From Mixophyes australis (taxonomy: Eukaryota; Chordata; Amphibia; Anura; Limnodynastidae): a stretch of DNA of 64,000 nucleotides. Numbering within the stretch: the stretch's first letter is position 1; each line of letters opens with the position of its first letter. The translations under genes were made by a program, and so were the position numbers. Below are positions 10,353-24,154 of this stretch, in pieces. The stretch spans positions 23,465,573 to 23,529,572 of the forward strand of contig JAVHZZ010000003.1 in NCBI GenBank assembly GCA_036250195.1. Direction: 5' to 3'. The notes beneath the pieces are model-generated. The model searched no databases and was not told the origin of the DNA. It saw only the letters and a list, made by a program, of their open reading frames with translations.

Positions 10353-13300
10353 TCTGTTTTAGGAGGTTTGAGAACTCTACCTCTAAGTGACTATAGGAAG
10401 GCTTGAGATTAATAATAATAACAATAATAGTAATTATAACAATCGTAGAAGAAGAAGAAGAAGAAGCACATTATTTATTTAATGGAGTATCCACCTTGGA
10501 ATACTTTTAATAACTGTCCTCCTCCCCGTGAAAAGCTTTGGTGGGGGTAGCACCCCATCACACCATGCCATTTATGATGCTAGACAGGGTGTTTAATTCA
10601 AATCTCCTTTAGACAGGACATGTGCAGTGAATCAGTCACCTGATAGGATAGGAGGTGCAGCTTTTCAATCAGGCACTACCATTCTTTTTATTGGCCCTGT
10701 GTATTGGAGACTTAATACTCTGGATGTCTCTTATCTTCCAGGACCCGAATGTGTCCTCCCTGTTGCACAGCACTGCCTAATGGAGAGATCTTGCTTGCTA
10801 CGCCAAAGTGCTATACTGTGTGGACATTCTTTTAAGTAACAGGAGGGGAGATTGTCCGAAGGTAGACAAGCCTTTTAATTGGTAAGCCTTGTTACAATAG
10901 CATATTTGTTGTGTGTGAATTCCCAATAGGGGGCGGGGAGCAATAAGGTGCTAGGGGTCATCAACGGGCCCCTGCCCTAACTCTGTTGTGGGGCCCACTG
11001 GCGTGCTGTTTCACTCCTAACGTGATACATAATTTTCTATCCCTGAAAATATAATCACTGCACCATTTCAAAAATAACTATAATGCCATATTACAGACAC
11101 TAAAAAAGGGAGGATGTTTTTTCACCTAGGATGAAGAGATTTTTCGTGTTTATGTGTGCTATTGCAGAACCGACTGTGCTTATTGCTATGATATGTTTTC
11201 TGATTTTTGTTCTTCAAATAAAAAACAAGAGCAATCGACCACATTCTTCACACATGACAACAAGCCGCTATGTGCTTTTATCAGATACATACACAGACAT
11301 TTTAACAACGGAAGAAGAAAAAATATTTTTTAAAAATACATAAATAATCGTCATTTTATTTTTAAACATAAGCATTGTGCCATAAACTATTGTGCTTCTT
11401 TTGTTTTGTGTTAAATATTAATTATATTAATTGAAAAAGAAAACTATTATCTTGAAGGTCTCAGAGTGACAAAACATTTGAAAATAATTCAAAATTTGGA
11501 AGCAATTTGAACAGATATTTGTCTTTAAAATTTTGTTGTCAACTTTCCTGCTTTCATTCTCTGCCACTAAACACACAGTAGATCATTCTAATTAGTATGG
11601 ATTAAAAAAATAGAGATAGAAAAAAAAATATTATTAATATTAGTATTAGACTGATGTATTTATGGAGAACTATGGTTTAAGTGTAACGATGGAAACTACA
11701 TCTTTCAGGTAATACAAGGTTGGAACTTGACAAGTTGTTTTGTGAATTTTGCCAACAACTACCTCATTGACTACTTATTTACATTGTGTATAAATCACAT
11801 ATTCTTCAATATAACACTCCTTTTCTCAAGATGTTCAAAGTGCCACAACAACATCTAAGTTTTAAACATCAATAAATATTTCTCTTCCAACCAAATGTAT
11901 TCACACTTGTTCTACATTCATAAGCACATTTTATGCTTTGTTTATCTTTATGTAGCTATCAGTGGTGCCAAACAGCACAATATATTTTTGATGCTTGTCG
12001 AGTTGACGCATTTTGCTAATTTTTATATTTGTGGGTCTGCTAATCTAAATGTAGAACTGATGCGCTCCTGCATATGTCCAAACTCTGCGAACGACTTCAA
12101 AATTGACAACAATTGAACGTTTGTCTGAAAGTGTATATAGGACCATTCACTTATATTATTTTTTTAGGCTAGCGCATTTCATAATCTTTGAGAACTCACG
12201 TTAAACAATTAAAAATTGCGCCCGACTGCGAGGCCAAAGGGATAATCTTTCGGGTTTCACATTCCATGCAGGGTTTGTCCTTTTTTCTATATTTTTCTTA
12301 CAATGTAGTCCCTCATTTCTAAAAATGTTTTTCATATACCTCCCTATATAAATAAGTGATTAACATGGTCACACTTATGTCTGCAAATTTATGAGAATAC
12401 ACCTGGATACATTTTGTGTCTATATCCTATGCTTTGCTTTTATTGTGAACTGCTATTTTGAGTAAGTGAAACATAAATCTTTAGCACAGTTTAAGAAACT
12501 AAAAAATCTAGATGAATTATTGGGTGAACATAAAACTGAGGGGTCTATTTATCATAACCCTAGTGAAGATTTCCTATCGCTGCCTATGACAGCAATACAA
12601 AATCTTTGGCTGCACAATTTACCAATAAAGACTCATTTTAACGGCATGTTTGAAAAAATGCAAAACAGTAGAATAAGAATAAAATAAACTTTAAAAAAAA
12701 AAGAGATCAAAACACTTTCTTTTAATCATAAAGCATTTTTTCTTTTTTGGCAATCCGATAGTGAGAGCGATAAGGAGTACATCACTGATTTAAAGAGATT
12801 AAGGGCTTTTCTCCCTGCAATAAACAGACCCCTAAATATTATATTATGCTCATTCCTCTTGTTTTTGAAATAATATATGATAGAGACTTATATTTCATAA
12901 AAAAATCTTTGAAATTGTTCCTCATTTTTCAACATGCAATCCTAAAAGATATCTGTACTGAATATCAAGCTGTCACATAATGTTGATTATCAATTGTTTT
13001 ACGATGTTGATTTCATTGAACGTCTTTCAGCCAAAATTTTAAAATGTGTTTACACCCAAAAGCTGATGTGTCCAGTTCTACGCCTGTAGTGTATACACCA
13101 GGTTTACGTCAAGTATACAGACACGCACATACGCATACACACAGCCATAAGCGCTGGAAAAGTTTGTTAACATTTGTTTTGATAGCAGAAAACACATTGC
13201 TGTTAGGCTGGATGCTATACAGCTGATATAATTTGCCTTCTGTTACGAATGAAAGTAACAAAAGATAATGTTTAAAATACGTCCACAAAATCCTATAATC

Positions 13301-14558
13301 TATGCATGTTGTGGAAAGACCTATCAGCTTCAGAGGTGAGATTGCATTCAGCCAATCAGAGACTCTCCCCTTCCTCCACTTCTCAGCGTGGCTTTTTTGT
13401 GGGCATGCGCAGTACGAACTTGCAAATTTTATGCTACACGAATGGGCGTACACCCAACTCTGCAGCTTGACCCTAATTCTTCAATATGTATCCTGTACAA
13501 GTTTTCTTAAGCAGTATGGGAGAGGTGGGAGGGGGCTGAAAGACTTTGTTGCACCCGATACAACTGCAAAAAGACAAAGCACCCTTTGGAATCTTTTTTT
13601 GTTTATTTCATACACACAACAACCTCAAGCATTTAACAACGAACCAGAGAATAAAAATACCCAAATACAACAGTTGATTTCACAGCCTCAATATAGATTT
13701 TTACTATTCAACAAAATTATGAAGATTTAATATTATATTGTGTTGTGAGCGTTGTTCTTTATTGCAAAAACAAAATATATATATATATTTCTGTGTATAT
13801 ATTTATCTACATATCTCATTTTTCACATGACTTATTCACAGGAAACCAAACAAATAAAGGTGAGGTAGATACAGGACAATGAGGGACCCGGAAGCATTAT
13901 TACACAAATTTGGTATAACTTACTATCTCAGTATGTAATTGTATTCCGGACAAAATAAATAGGCTTATTTATTTGCCCAGTTTTGTACTTGTTGCTTAAA
14001 TAAATAATAAACATGTGCTTTTTGAATGTTACCAATTCCCCCGGAAACCACCAGATACATAATATTAATCTAAAGTGAAACGCGTTGATGAGGAGCTGGC
14101 TGCAAAATGGGAGTAAATTACAACATATTTCTACCCATATGCAGGGCCGTATGGATCTGGAGATGCGCTCGCCTCGGCATCAGCGGCAATTGCGCCTGGT
14201 TTGCGATAAGTCATCATTGTCAGCGAGTATTTGCACCTGCCCTCTAGCAGGTACAAAAGATATATCTCCTAACAGGCATAAATGCGTGTTTCTGCAGGTC
14301 TGCATGAGCCACATTTGCATAAACACGCTTCTACTGTACTCAGCCTGCATTAGACTGCCCCTCCCCTGTCCCACCTCTCCAGAAGCAGGAGGGGCTAAGT
14401 GCCAGAATCGCACATGTCTGCATAGACGTGTATGGCTACTTGCGGGCATGTGCAGTGCAATTTCACACATGGTACACTACACAAACTGGCCTACTTTCCA
14501 CTCTGATATCTGAATTTTGTTTTGACTTGTGCAGTATGTAGTGAACTGTACACTCTTA
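10353..14558. other. intergenic DNA with repeat remnants
   Basis: Contains a short GAA run near 10450, a possible MITE with ggggtctatttatc at 12540 and aataaacagacccct near 12818-12832, and a GC-richer repeat-like block at 14.1-14.5 kb. The 70-codon frame at 11131-11343 has a hydrophobic stretch and an RYVLL motif, faintly like a chemoreceptor fragment, but it is too short and diverged to call. Confidence 0.35.
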
Positions 14559-14560
14559 TA

Positions 14561-15721
14561 CACCGATCAGCCACAAAATTCCAACCGTCGATAGGTGAAG
14601 GGAATAACATTTATTATCTTGATACAATGGCACCTGTCAAGGGGTGGGATATATTAGGCAGTAAATGAACAGTCAGATCTTGAACTTGATGTGATGGAAG
14701 CAGGAAAAATTGGCAAGCGTAAGGATCTGAGCGACTTTGAAAAGGGCCAAATTGTGATGGCTAGACGACTGGGTCAGAGCATCTCCAAAAGGTCTTGTGG
14801 GGTTGTCCTGGTATGCAGTAGTTAGTACCTACCAAAAGTGGTCCAAGGAAGGACAACAGGCTGGCGACAGGGTCATAGTCGACCAAGGCTCATTGATGCG
14901 CGTGGGGAGCGAAGGCTGGCCCGTCTGGTCCAACCCCACAGAAGAACTATCGTAGAACAAATTAATGCTGGATATGATAGAAAGGTGTGAGAACACACAG
15001 TGCATCGCAGCTTGATACTTTGGGGCTGTGTAGCCGCAGACCGATCAGAGTGCCCATGCTGACCTCTGACCTCCACCAAAAGCACCTGCAATGGGCACCT
15101 GAACTGGAACATGGAGCAATGGAAGAAGGCGGCCTGGCCTGATGATTCACGTTTTCTGTGGATGACGGGGTGAGTTGTTTACCTGGGGAAGAGATAGCAC
15201 CAGGATTCACTATGGGAAGAAGACAAGCCAGTGGAGGAAGTATGATGCTCTGGCAAAGTTCTGCTGGGAAACCTTGGGTCCTGACTTTCAGGTGAATGCT
15301 ACTTTGACAGGTACCACCTACCTAAACATTGTTGCAGATCAAGTGCACCCCATCATGCCAACGGTATTCCCTGAAGGCAATGGCCTCTCTCAGCAGGATA
15401 ATATGCCCTGCCATGTTGCAATAATTGTTCAGGAATGGTTTTAGGAACATGACAAAGAGCCCTCAAATTACCCAGATCTCAGTCTGATCGATCATTTGTG
15501 GGATGTGCTGGAAAAACAAGTCCGAGCCATGGAGGCCGCACCTCGCAACTTACAGGACTTAAAGGATCTGCTGCTAACGTCTTGGTGCCAGATACCACCG
15601 GACACCTTCAAATGGTGTCCGAATCTTGTGGAATCCACCCCGCGACAGGTCAGAGCTGTTTTGGTGGAACAAGAGGGACACAATATTAGGCAGTTGGTTT
15701 TAATGTCGTGACTGATCGGTG
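14561..15721 (+). pseudogene. Tc1-like transposon with dead transposase
   Basis: The inverted termini caccgatcagccacaa and tgactgatcggtg are each flanked by TA (14559-14560 and 15722-15723), the Tc1/mariner target duplication. The interior is a Tc1 transposase gene: ggcaagcgtaaggatctgag encodes the N-terminal GKRKDLS region, and later parts read QDNMPCHVAIIVQEWF, carrying a DDE-type Asp in QDN, then SLIDHLWDVLEKQV. Stops and frame changes break it into pieces (for example the open piece 15175-15444), and the family's PDLNPIEHLW motif is damaged. It is about 1.16 kb long, with internal small deletions inferred from the compressed middle. It is not functional. Confidence 0.93.
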
Positions 15722-15723
15722 TA

Positions 15724-17312
15724 TGTTTGTATACTAGAACAGCTTGGTTAATGCAAATAAATAATATATCAGTTGTTAACTGAAGGCTGCCATATATCTG
15801 CAAAAGTAGTGGACATGGGTGTCTAAATATGAACTGCAAATATGTGTAAAATCTTTTTAACCTGTTTCCAGTAGTTTTTAATAGGAAACTGTCGATTTTT
15901 CTTTGCTTTCCATTTGTATAGCGAACTACCACCTACACTGAGACACATCAAAGCTAAGCTTGAAGATCTGGCATTAGTCTGTATCTAATGCCCATGTAAA
16001 GCACTGGTAAGGTTTAGTTCTCTGGAAAGGTGCTGGCATGGAATCACCACAGTGCAGCTAGCTGGTGGGAGGAGTTGTTACTTGGAGTTACTGTTTATCT
16101 TTTTATACTGGCCATAAACGCTGCAATATTTGCAGTGATTTTGGACAACTGGCCAGATATCGTATTCTTTACTGCTTTTTAGGCATTCATTGTTATTAAT
16201 AATGTGCGTGGCTTATTTGTAAAATTATGTTATATGCTGGGACCCATAGCAACCAATCAAATTTCAGTTATTTTCTAAACTGCACTACAAAAATGGCAGA
16301 ATCTGATTGGTTATCAGTCGCTATGGGTTACCGCACATTTGTTCACATTGGACTATATTATTAAATAAGCCCATTTGTGTTGCTTTTATTCGCTTATTGA
16401 ATTAGTGAAGCATTCATTCTCGTTTGAGGCCACTCTCACAGGTATTGAATGTGTATGTATTGCTCTACATGTGCCTGCAGGTTCTACACTGCAATCTAAA
16501 GTAAAACAGAAATGGTTAACAGTCCTTTCTATGTAAACATTGCTGTGAAAAATTCAGCGGCGCCAAGGAGGGGAACTCTCTTGGGGGCATCTGGTGGTGG
16601 TTATTATGGTGTGGACAGATGGATGCTACCCCACGCCCATCCGTGGGTCCACCTGACCCAAATTATAGGCATGGGAAGTGAGCGCTTGCCAAGGCTGTGT
16701 GCTTAACCCAGTGGCTACATCCACCCTAGGCACAACCTAGGGGGTCTCCAAGAAGCAGAGATAAGCTGGTGTCAAATAAACAGAACAGTGACGACCTTTA
16801 TTGACCTACACATTTGTCTCCTCTCTCTACTCTTTCGATGTTACAATGGATACAAGGGTGCACCCGGGGGTTTCTTGGTGCCTGGAAACCCCCCTCCCAG
16901 CCTGGGACACTGTATGCTTGAGGTGGCTTGCTCCGTATATATGATGGGGATAGTAATTGCCTGTGTATATGATGGGGATAGGAGGAGTTGGAGAGCAGCC
17001 CAGCACAGTCTAAAATAATAGACACGCCCCCATGCACACTGGTCATACCCATTGGCGAAATGGCATGGGGACCACTCTCTAGAAATCCTCTGTTTGCCCC
17101 TGGGCTGTTATTAGGGTTAATACTAATGAACTGAAGCCTAAAAGGCTTCACGTTTTTTTTGCAAAAGTCCACTGGCTTTATGTATGAGGCGGGTGGGGTC
17201 CTATTTCTCAAGTACTGCGGTGGGGCATCTCAGGATGGCATTAACAGATGAGAGGACTAAAACAAAATATTTTTTGATCAATTATTTTTTATCAGTACAG
17301 AAATGTTGAAAT
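15724..17312. other. intergenic DNA with a related repeat at 16.23-16.35 kb
   Basis: The segment 16236-16340 has cccatagcaaccaatcaaat and cagaatctgattggttatca as opposed arms, a diverged relative of the 10.18 kb MITE. The 16.55-17.1 kb part is GC-richer (gcacccgggggtttcttggt) and repeat-like, but not identified. No gene is supported. Confidence 0.45.
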
Positions 17313-17378
17313 TAACTATTGTTCCTCCCCTTGGTGTTAGGGGAATGACTCTAACACCAAGGGGAGGAGCAATAGTTA
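17313..17378. repeat. strong 27-28 bp hairpin
   Basis: The arms taactattgttcctcccctt-ggtgttag and ctaacacc-aaggggaggagcaatagtta pair over the full length with one T/C difference (a possible wobble pair in RNA) around a loop of about 10 nt. It could be a tiny foldback transposon or a miRNA-like hairpin. No flanking evidence favours either. Confidence 0.85.
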
Positions 17379-17657
17379 TATAATTTACATATTATATTTA
17401 CCACTATATTTTTATGGATAAAAAACAAAAAAACTGTCATCGGTGAGAAGTAATTTTTTCATAACCGCGATTAGTATCATTTCAATAAACAGGCCCCAAA
17501 TGTTTATGTATTTGTGCTAACAAGAGGGAAATAGTGCCTGTTCGGGTATTTTCTGTTCTGCCATTGTAGGGGAACATTTACCTGTATATTTGTGAATATT
17601 ACACAATGGATGGACCCTTCATTTATTCTGTACTGCTGTAGAATATAATCGCGCCTG

Positions 17658-17818
17658 GCGGTAAATTTACTGAAGTTTCTGCAGAAAAGTGGAGGTGTTG
17701 CCCATAGCAACCAGTCAGATCCTAGCTACCATATATCTAGTACATTCTAACATATGATAGGTATGATCTAAACACCTCCACTTTACCTTATTTGAAAGTT
17801 TTAGTAAATCTAACCCCC
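17658..17818. mobile_element. partly deleted MITE copy
   Basis: The left half (gtggaggtgttgcccatagc, aaccagtcagatcctagcta) and the right terminus (aaacacctccactttacctt, tttagtaaatctaaccccc) are present. The right-hand caaccaatcagattc arm is deleted. Confidence 0.75.
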
Positions 17819-20800
17819 CTGAAGCTTGTTGTATAGTGAAGATTTAAAGAAAAAAAATGTTGCTAAAAAGTGGATCTTAAGCACTGTTTTGTCCACAAAA
17901 GTTATTTTCTGCAATAAATGAAAGAAAAAAGATAAAAAAATCAACTTATTTATGTGCCAAATTTATATAAAACGTTCCATTCCCTTTGAAAACTGTAAAT
18001 TCCCACAAGATAAAATGGAATAACTCCAACTGCACCCAACGCATTTTATTGGAATCCAAGAAATATATGAATACTCTTGTTTCCCTCCAGGCAATGAAAG
18101 ATTTTTATAAATGAATTACTATTAGCTCTTTTAAAAAGCATCATTAATATAAGTAGGACTGTATTATATTTTACATAATAATCCCATAAGGAGTTAGAGG
18201 GGGTCTTATTGAAGATGTTGCATAGTTGTGAAATGTGGCTTTTCTCTGAAATAGGAACGATGATTTGAAGTGTACTTTTCTACACATACTGGAGGCATCT
18301 TATGAACTGAAACATATTCATGGGAGTGGAGCCAATAAATTCACTAGAAACCAGTGATGTCACTGAGACATGAAGTACCAAGCCTCAAAATGACTCATTT
18401 TTATGCACACATTAGCTGACATTTGACTTTATATTCCTTTCCTCATTGAGCTACGGAAAACAGGTTATGTGAAAAAGTATTGTCTGCAAAAACGCGTTAG
18501 GGTAGAATATCCAATGAACGTTCAAGGGGCCAGGTATAGCAATGGCTTTCTCTTGAAATAGATATGTGCCATAAATATAATAATCTTTTATTTATGTTTT
18601 GGTTCAGGGTAGGAGTGGCTAGGGCTGTACTCTGTGGGTTTGTATCTAGTTCTCTACAACATAGATACTTTTTAGCATATTTGCTGACTTTGTAAACCTG
18701 CCTTCTGGAAGATGCAGGGGTGAGATATAGAAAGTTATAATGGCCTGGTCGGAGTGTGGCGAAACGCGCTATCATGTCTCATCCACTTCTGAATCACACT
18801 CCGCTATATACGTCACTGCGTGATCATGAATTTTACATAATCAAGCAGAGTTGGGTGGGCAGGGATAACACAACCAATCGATGCCTTCTTCCCCACCCAC
18901 TTTTCCTGCCATCCTGGAGAAATGCAGGCTTTCTCCATAGACTAGGCATGTATGCTTTTTGGTAAGGTTCAAAGTGCCTAAACCTTTAAATATTGATATA
19001 TTGTTCAGTAATGTTGTACTTGTTGTATGCCTTTAATATTAAATACCATAACTGTACTTCAGATTTTATAGGTCAATAATATATCATATAGATTATAATG
19101 ATATTGGAAGTCACCAAGGAGTTCAAAGACAATATAAAGGAACATGAATTTTTATACATGTCATGGAACTCTGAAATAATGTCTAATATATTGCAATTAT
19201 ATATTTAAAATACTTTTGTAATGTGTAACAAAGAGGAAGCGATGTGAGGTAATTGAAGTGGAATAAGGATGTCATCACTGACCAGTTATAAACTTATTTT
19301 GCACAAAAAATGTAATAATAAATTATAGTTATAATATTATACACGTGTTTGAGCTAGGACTGTGTTTTGTGGGGGAAGGATTCTCGTACATGCAGAGCAG
19401 GCTTCCTGTTTTACACAACAGGATATCCTATTGTATGTTTATTAAAGAAAGTGGAAGTGAGGTATTGTTGGCTGGATTACGAAAAACATTTTTTTACAAT
19501 TTTATTCACTAGAAAGGGTACATATAATCTAAAGTATTACTTATATGATACCTTTTACATATGTACTAGACATCACAAGAAGCAGTTTGAGATTAGGCTT
19601 ATTTATATTTTAGGCAGCTAAAAAAACACTGGGTACAAATATGTTTTTTCATAGGCTTCACACATTTAAAGACATGTGATATTACACTACAATATCAGCC
19701 ATCCTTGCCAGCATCATTTAATTAAAAACAAAAATATATGTTTTGGTTTTTTTTGTAGAGGGGAAAGACTGAAATAATAATCACACATCTCCGGAGATAG
19801 TGATGCAAAATAGTTGCAGAGAATCTGAAGGTATAAATCTATCTCTAATGCCACAGAAAGGCCCACATATAGCCAAACACTACAAACAAGACTTATCTCA
19901 AGATATTCTCTCCTTGACACAATGTAGTTAATATTATTTTACATTTTCACTTATATTCATAGTATGGATAATTGAAAAATATGTCTATTAATATTCTGCT
20001 TCCAATTGGTGTAAATAGAGCATATGTGAAAGTTTTTTGTTTTGTTTTTAAACGTATCTACTTATGTGATGGAGAATTCAACTGACCTTATGTACTTCAA
20101 AACCACTTCCATAGCTGTAGTATAGGGGAAATCCCTATTCATGGACCTCGTGGGCAGGTCTTAAAAGGAAGTGGGTGGTGCTTCCCAGAAAGGGGGTGTG
20201 GTTGGACAGAAAGTGGAAGTGATTGAGCAGATTGGGGGCATGATTTGTACAGTTGACAGTCAGGGCTTATTTTGTCCCAATTTTCGCCTGGATGAAAGTT
20301 GGGTGGTATGGATAGGTACACTATTTAGTGGTAGAACAATATCAGGTGTTTTCATTCAAACAATATATTTAGTAGTAAATGGTCTTTTGCTCCAGGTCCT
20401 CCTCTTATCTACAGAACTAAAGGAGACAGGCACCAGTTTTCTTTAGGGTCTAATTAATTTAAAAGTAAAAAGTCAGTCTACCATAAAATGTTGGCAAGCA
20501 CACATTGCCAAACAGTATGTGATCAGTGGATGATGTTTTTGAGCACAAACATTTGTTTAGAACCATCCACGGCTGTCTAGAACTATTCACTGAGGTATAA
20601 TATTTGTTAAGGAAGTACTAGGGAGTGACACTGTCATGTGCTGTGAATGGCACCTTGGCTTTATATTCAGTACAACATGAAGCACCGACACCAGCAAAAC
20701 AATCCAACACAACGTTGCTCTGTTGACATAACCGTATCCAATGAGAGCACAGAAGAGATGTCATAAGCGGGGGCAACAAGAATCAATAATCCTGTCTGAT

Positions 20801-21054
20801 ATAATTAGTCACTAAAAATGCACAGAATGAAGTCATAAAAGTTCTAGGATGGTGAATACAACAGAATATAACAAAAAATTCCAACAGTAGATTAACCGTA
20901 GAGCTGGCACTATAGGGACTCTTTGCTTTTATAGACTATTTAGTGTTAATCTTCTTAGATGTTAAATTGGACCCATCCCTTACACACTGTGGAGGCAGAA
21001 CTAATATTGATGAGATTGTATCCTGTTACTTCATTAAGAACCACTACCTCATGA
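17819..21054. other. intergenic DNA, nothing assigned
   Basis: AT-rich sequence without supported gene. A G-rich repeat-like block (gggtggtgcttcccagaaag and neighbours) lies at 20.15-20.3 kb. Confidence 0.4.
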
Positions 21055-21750
21055 TTAGTTGGGTCTCATGAAAATTAGTCAGGCCTCATGAGTATTAGAC
21101 AGGCTTCATGAGTATAAGTCAGGCTTCATGAGTATTAGTCAGGCCTCATGAGTATTATTCAGGCCTCATGAGTATTAGACAGGCTTCATGAGTATTAGTC
21201 AGGCCTCATGAGTATTAGACAGGCTTCATGAGTATTAGTCAGGCTTCATGAGTATTACTCAGGCCTCATGAGTATTATTCAGGCCTCATGAGTATTACTC
21301 AGGCTTCATGAGTATTAGTCAGGCCTCATGAGTAATAGTCAGGCTTAATGAGTGAAAGTCAGGCCTCATGAATATTAGTCAGACCTCATGAGTATTAGTC
21401 AGGCTTCATGAGTATTAGTCAGGCTTAATGAGTGAAAGTCAGGCCTCATGAATATTAGTCAGACCTCATGAGTATTAGTCAGGCTTCATGAGTATTAGTC
21501 AGGCTTAATGAGTGGAAGTCAGGCCTCATGAGTATTAGTCATGCCTCATGAGTATTAGTCAGGCTTCATGAATATTAGTCAGGCTTCATGAGTATTAGTC
21601 AGGCTTCATGAGTATTAGTTAGGCTTAATGAGTGGAAGTCAGGCTTCATGAGTATTAGTCATGCCTCATGAATATTAGTCAGGCTTAATGAGTGGAAGTC
21701 AGGCCTTATAAGTGTTAGTCCGGCCACATGAACATTAATCAGGCCCATTC
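21055..21750. repeat. 20-bp minisatellite with 80-bp higher-order unit
   Basis: About 34 copies of aggcttcatgagtattagtc and variants (aggcctcatg, agtgaaagtc, aatattagtc). In the 21340-21520 part, a four-unit block beginning aggcttaatgagtgaaagtc recurs with an 80-bp spacing (21341 and 21421), which shows higher-order amplification. The first and last units are more diverged. Confidence 0.95.
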
Positions 21751-22704
21751 TAATCAACCCACACTGAGGCAGCAAAAGAAGCTAGGTACACTTATTAAGG
21801 AAACTAATTTAATATTTATAAAGGAGGAAAACTGGTATTTAATTATTAATTTCAGAAATTATTTCATTCGTTTTTGAGGTGAAATTAATGTTTTATTAAT
21901 AACATGAGAGAGTTGCAAAACCGGTCAGGTCCGAACATGTCATCAGAACTCTTTTGCTTTCGACTATAACACCCACAGGGCCCGATTCATCAAGTCGATT
22001 TTGAGCGTATCGTCCACAAAATCACTCTGCGCGTGCCCAGAACCGTCTGTGAACGCAGCCCTGTACGTTCGTTTTTGAATGCAAAGAACACTTACTTCTG
22101 CCTACGGTTTTGGGGAATGAACAGGGCAGGGAAGGGGTGTTTTGCCGTAGACAATATACAGTAAAGACATGCCAAACTCGAGAGCACACAGTCACGTCTG
22201 AATCCAGTTTTGGTCATCTCACAGTTACTTGTATTTCTGCTGTATCTCTTGCTCCAGCTACAGGGCTAGTCTAAGTCCTGATCAGTAGTGATGACAGTCT
22301 CGTATGCACGCTATAATATTATTAACAGTGACATTAATAATATATTATTTTTTTCTCTGCCTTCTTCTGTGAATTTTTATTCCATATAGGCATTAGACGT
22401 ATCGTGCAGTGTCTTGTGCACTAGAGCACAGTAGACCTACATGCGAATTCAACAGCGCACGTAGATGGTAATACGGTGGCTTCATGTTGTAAAGAAAAAG
22501 CAGCCTCAACAGAGTAACCTTCTTATAGAAAGTATTGCCATATGCACTGTACTTAATGGTCTGCCTCACTACATTGCACCTACATTAAATAGGGTACAGC
22601 AAAAGTTATGTAGATTCTGTCTGTTACTTAGTTACAGCATTTTCTATCAACTGCAAATAAACATTATCAGAAACGATTTTAAACAATTAGGTAATAAGAA
22701 ATAA
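21751..22704. other. intergenic DNA between two arrays
   Basis: Includes gggcccgattcatcaagtcg at about 21979, which resembles the terminus of a DNA transposon (compare gagcctgattcatgttctca at 42.01 kb). No matching right end was found. Confidence 0.35.
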
Positions 22705-24154
22705 ATAAGCTGTTTAATGTTATCTCAGGATGAGTCTGTCTAGTGTTATCATGGTATGGTGCTGTTTAGTGTTATCTCAGGATGAGTCTGTCTAGTGTTA
22801 TCATGGTATGGTGCTGTTTAGTGTTATCTCAGGATGAGTCTGTCTAGTGTTATCATGGTATGGTGCTGTTTAGTGTTATCTCAGGATGAGTCTGTCTAGT
22901 GTTATCATGGTATGGTGCTGTTTAGTGTTATCTCAGGATGTGTCTGTCTAGTGTTATCATGGTATGGTGCTGTTTAGTGTTATCTCAGGTTGAGTCTGTC
23001 TGGTGTCATCATGGTATAATTCTGTTTAGTGTTATCTCAGGATGAGTCTGTCTAGTGTTATCATGGTATAATGCTGTTTAGTGTTATCTCAGGATGAGTC
23101 TATCTAGTGTTATCATGGTATGATGCTGTTTAGTATTATCTCAGGATGAGTCTGTCTGGCATTGTCATGGTGTAGAACTCTCTAGCATTTTCTTTTTAAA
23201 AGGCAGCTGAGTGTTATAATAGGACACGAGATCCCAGCATTATCATAGGGTGGAGCTGTCCAGCATAACCATGGGAAAGGTCAGCTCAGGGTCATAATAA
23301 GACAGGGCTGCTCAGCTGTTTAGGGTTATCTCAGGCTGCGGTTTTCTAGTGTCATCATGGTATGGTGCTGTTTAGTGTTATCTCAGGATGAGTCTGTCTA
23401 GTGTTATCATGGTATGGTGCTGTTTAGTGTTATCTCAGGATGAGTCTGTCTAGTGTTATCATGGTATGGTGCTGTTTAGTGTTATCTCAAGTTGAGTTCG
23501 TCTGGTGTTATCATGGTATAGTGCTGTTTAGTGTTATCTCAGGATGAGTCTGTCTAGTGTTATCATGATATGGTACTGTTTAGTGTTATCTCAGGATGAG
23601 TCTGTCTAGTGTTATCATGATATGGTACTGTTTAGTGTTATCTCAGGATGAGTCTGTCTAGTGTTATCATGATATGGTACTGTTTAGTGTTATCTCAGGA
23701 TGAGTCTATCTAGTGTTATCATGGTATGATGCTGTTTAGTATTATCTCAGGATGAGTCTGTCTGGCGTTGTCATGGTATAGAACTCTCTAGCATTTTCTT
23801 TTTAAAAGGCAGCTGAGTGTTATAATAAGACACGAGATCCCAGCATTATCATAGGGTGGAGCTGTCCAGCATAACCATGGGAAAGGTCAGCTCAGGGTCA
23901 TAATAAGACAGGGCTGCTCAGCTGTTTAGGGTTATCTCAGGCTGAGGTTTTCTAGTGTCATTATGGTATGGTGCTGTTTAGTGTTATCTCAGGATGAGTC
24001 TGTCTGACGTTTTCATGATATGGTGCTGTTTAGTGTTATCTCAGGATGAGTTTGTCTGGTGTCATAAGTATATGGTGCTGTTTAGTATTATCTCAAGATG
24101 AGTCTGTCTAGTGTTATCATGATATGGTGCTGTTTAGTGTTATCTCAGGATGAG
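22705..24154. repeat. 52-bp minisatellite, left block
   Basis: The repeat unit is about 52 bp, made of two related halves that both contain tagtgttatc (one followed by atggtatggtgctgttt, the other by tcaggatgagtctgtc). A different, more complex segment (agcattttctttttaaaagg ... cagctgtttagggttatctc) occurs at 23184-23340 and again at 23790-23945, so a block of about 606 bp was duplicated as a unit. Confidence 0.95.

Noticed and set aside
11131..11343. Possible chemoreceptor fragment (hydrophobic stretch, RYVLL)
   Set aside because: Too short, with no flanking conserved receptor motifs in any frame.
13109..13453. 114-codon minus-strand frame and its plus-strand partner at 13302-13730
   Set aside because: Overlapping frames on opposite strands, no domain, no conserved residues; likely chance.
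21055..21750. CRISPR-like regular repeats
   Set aside because: Units are directly adjacent, with no unique spacers; it is a minisatellite.
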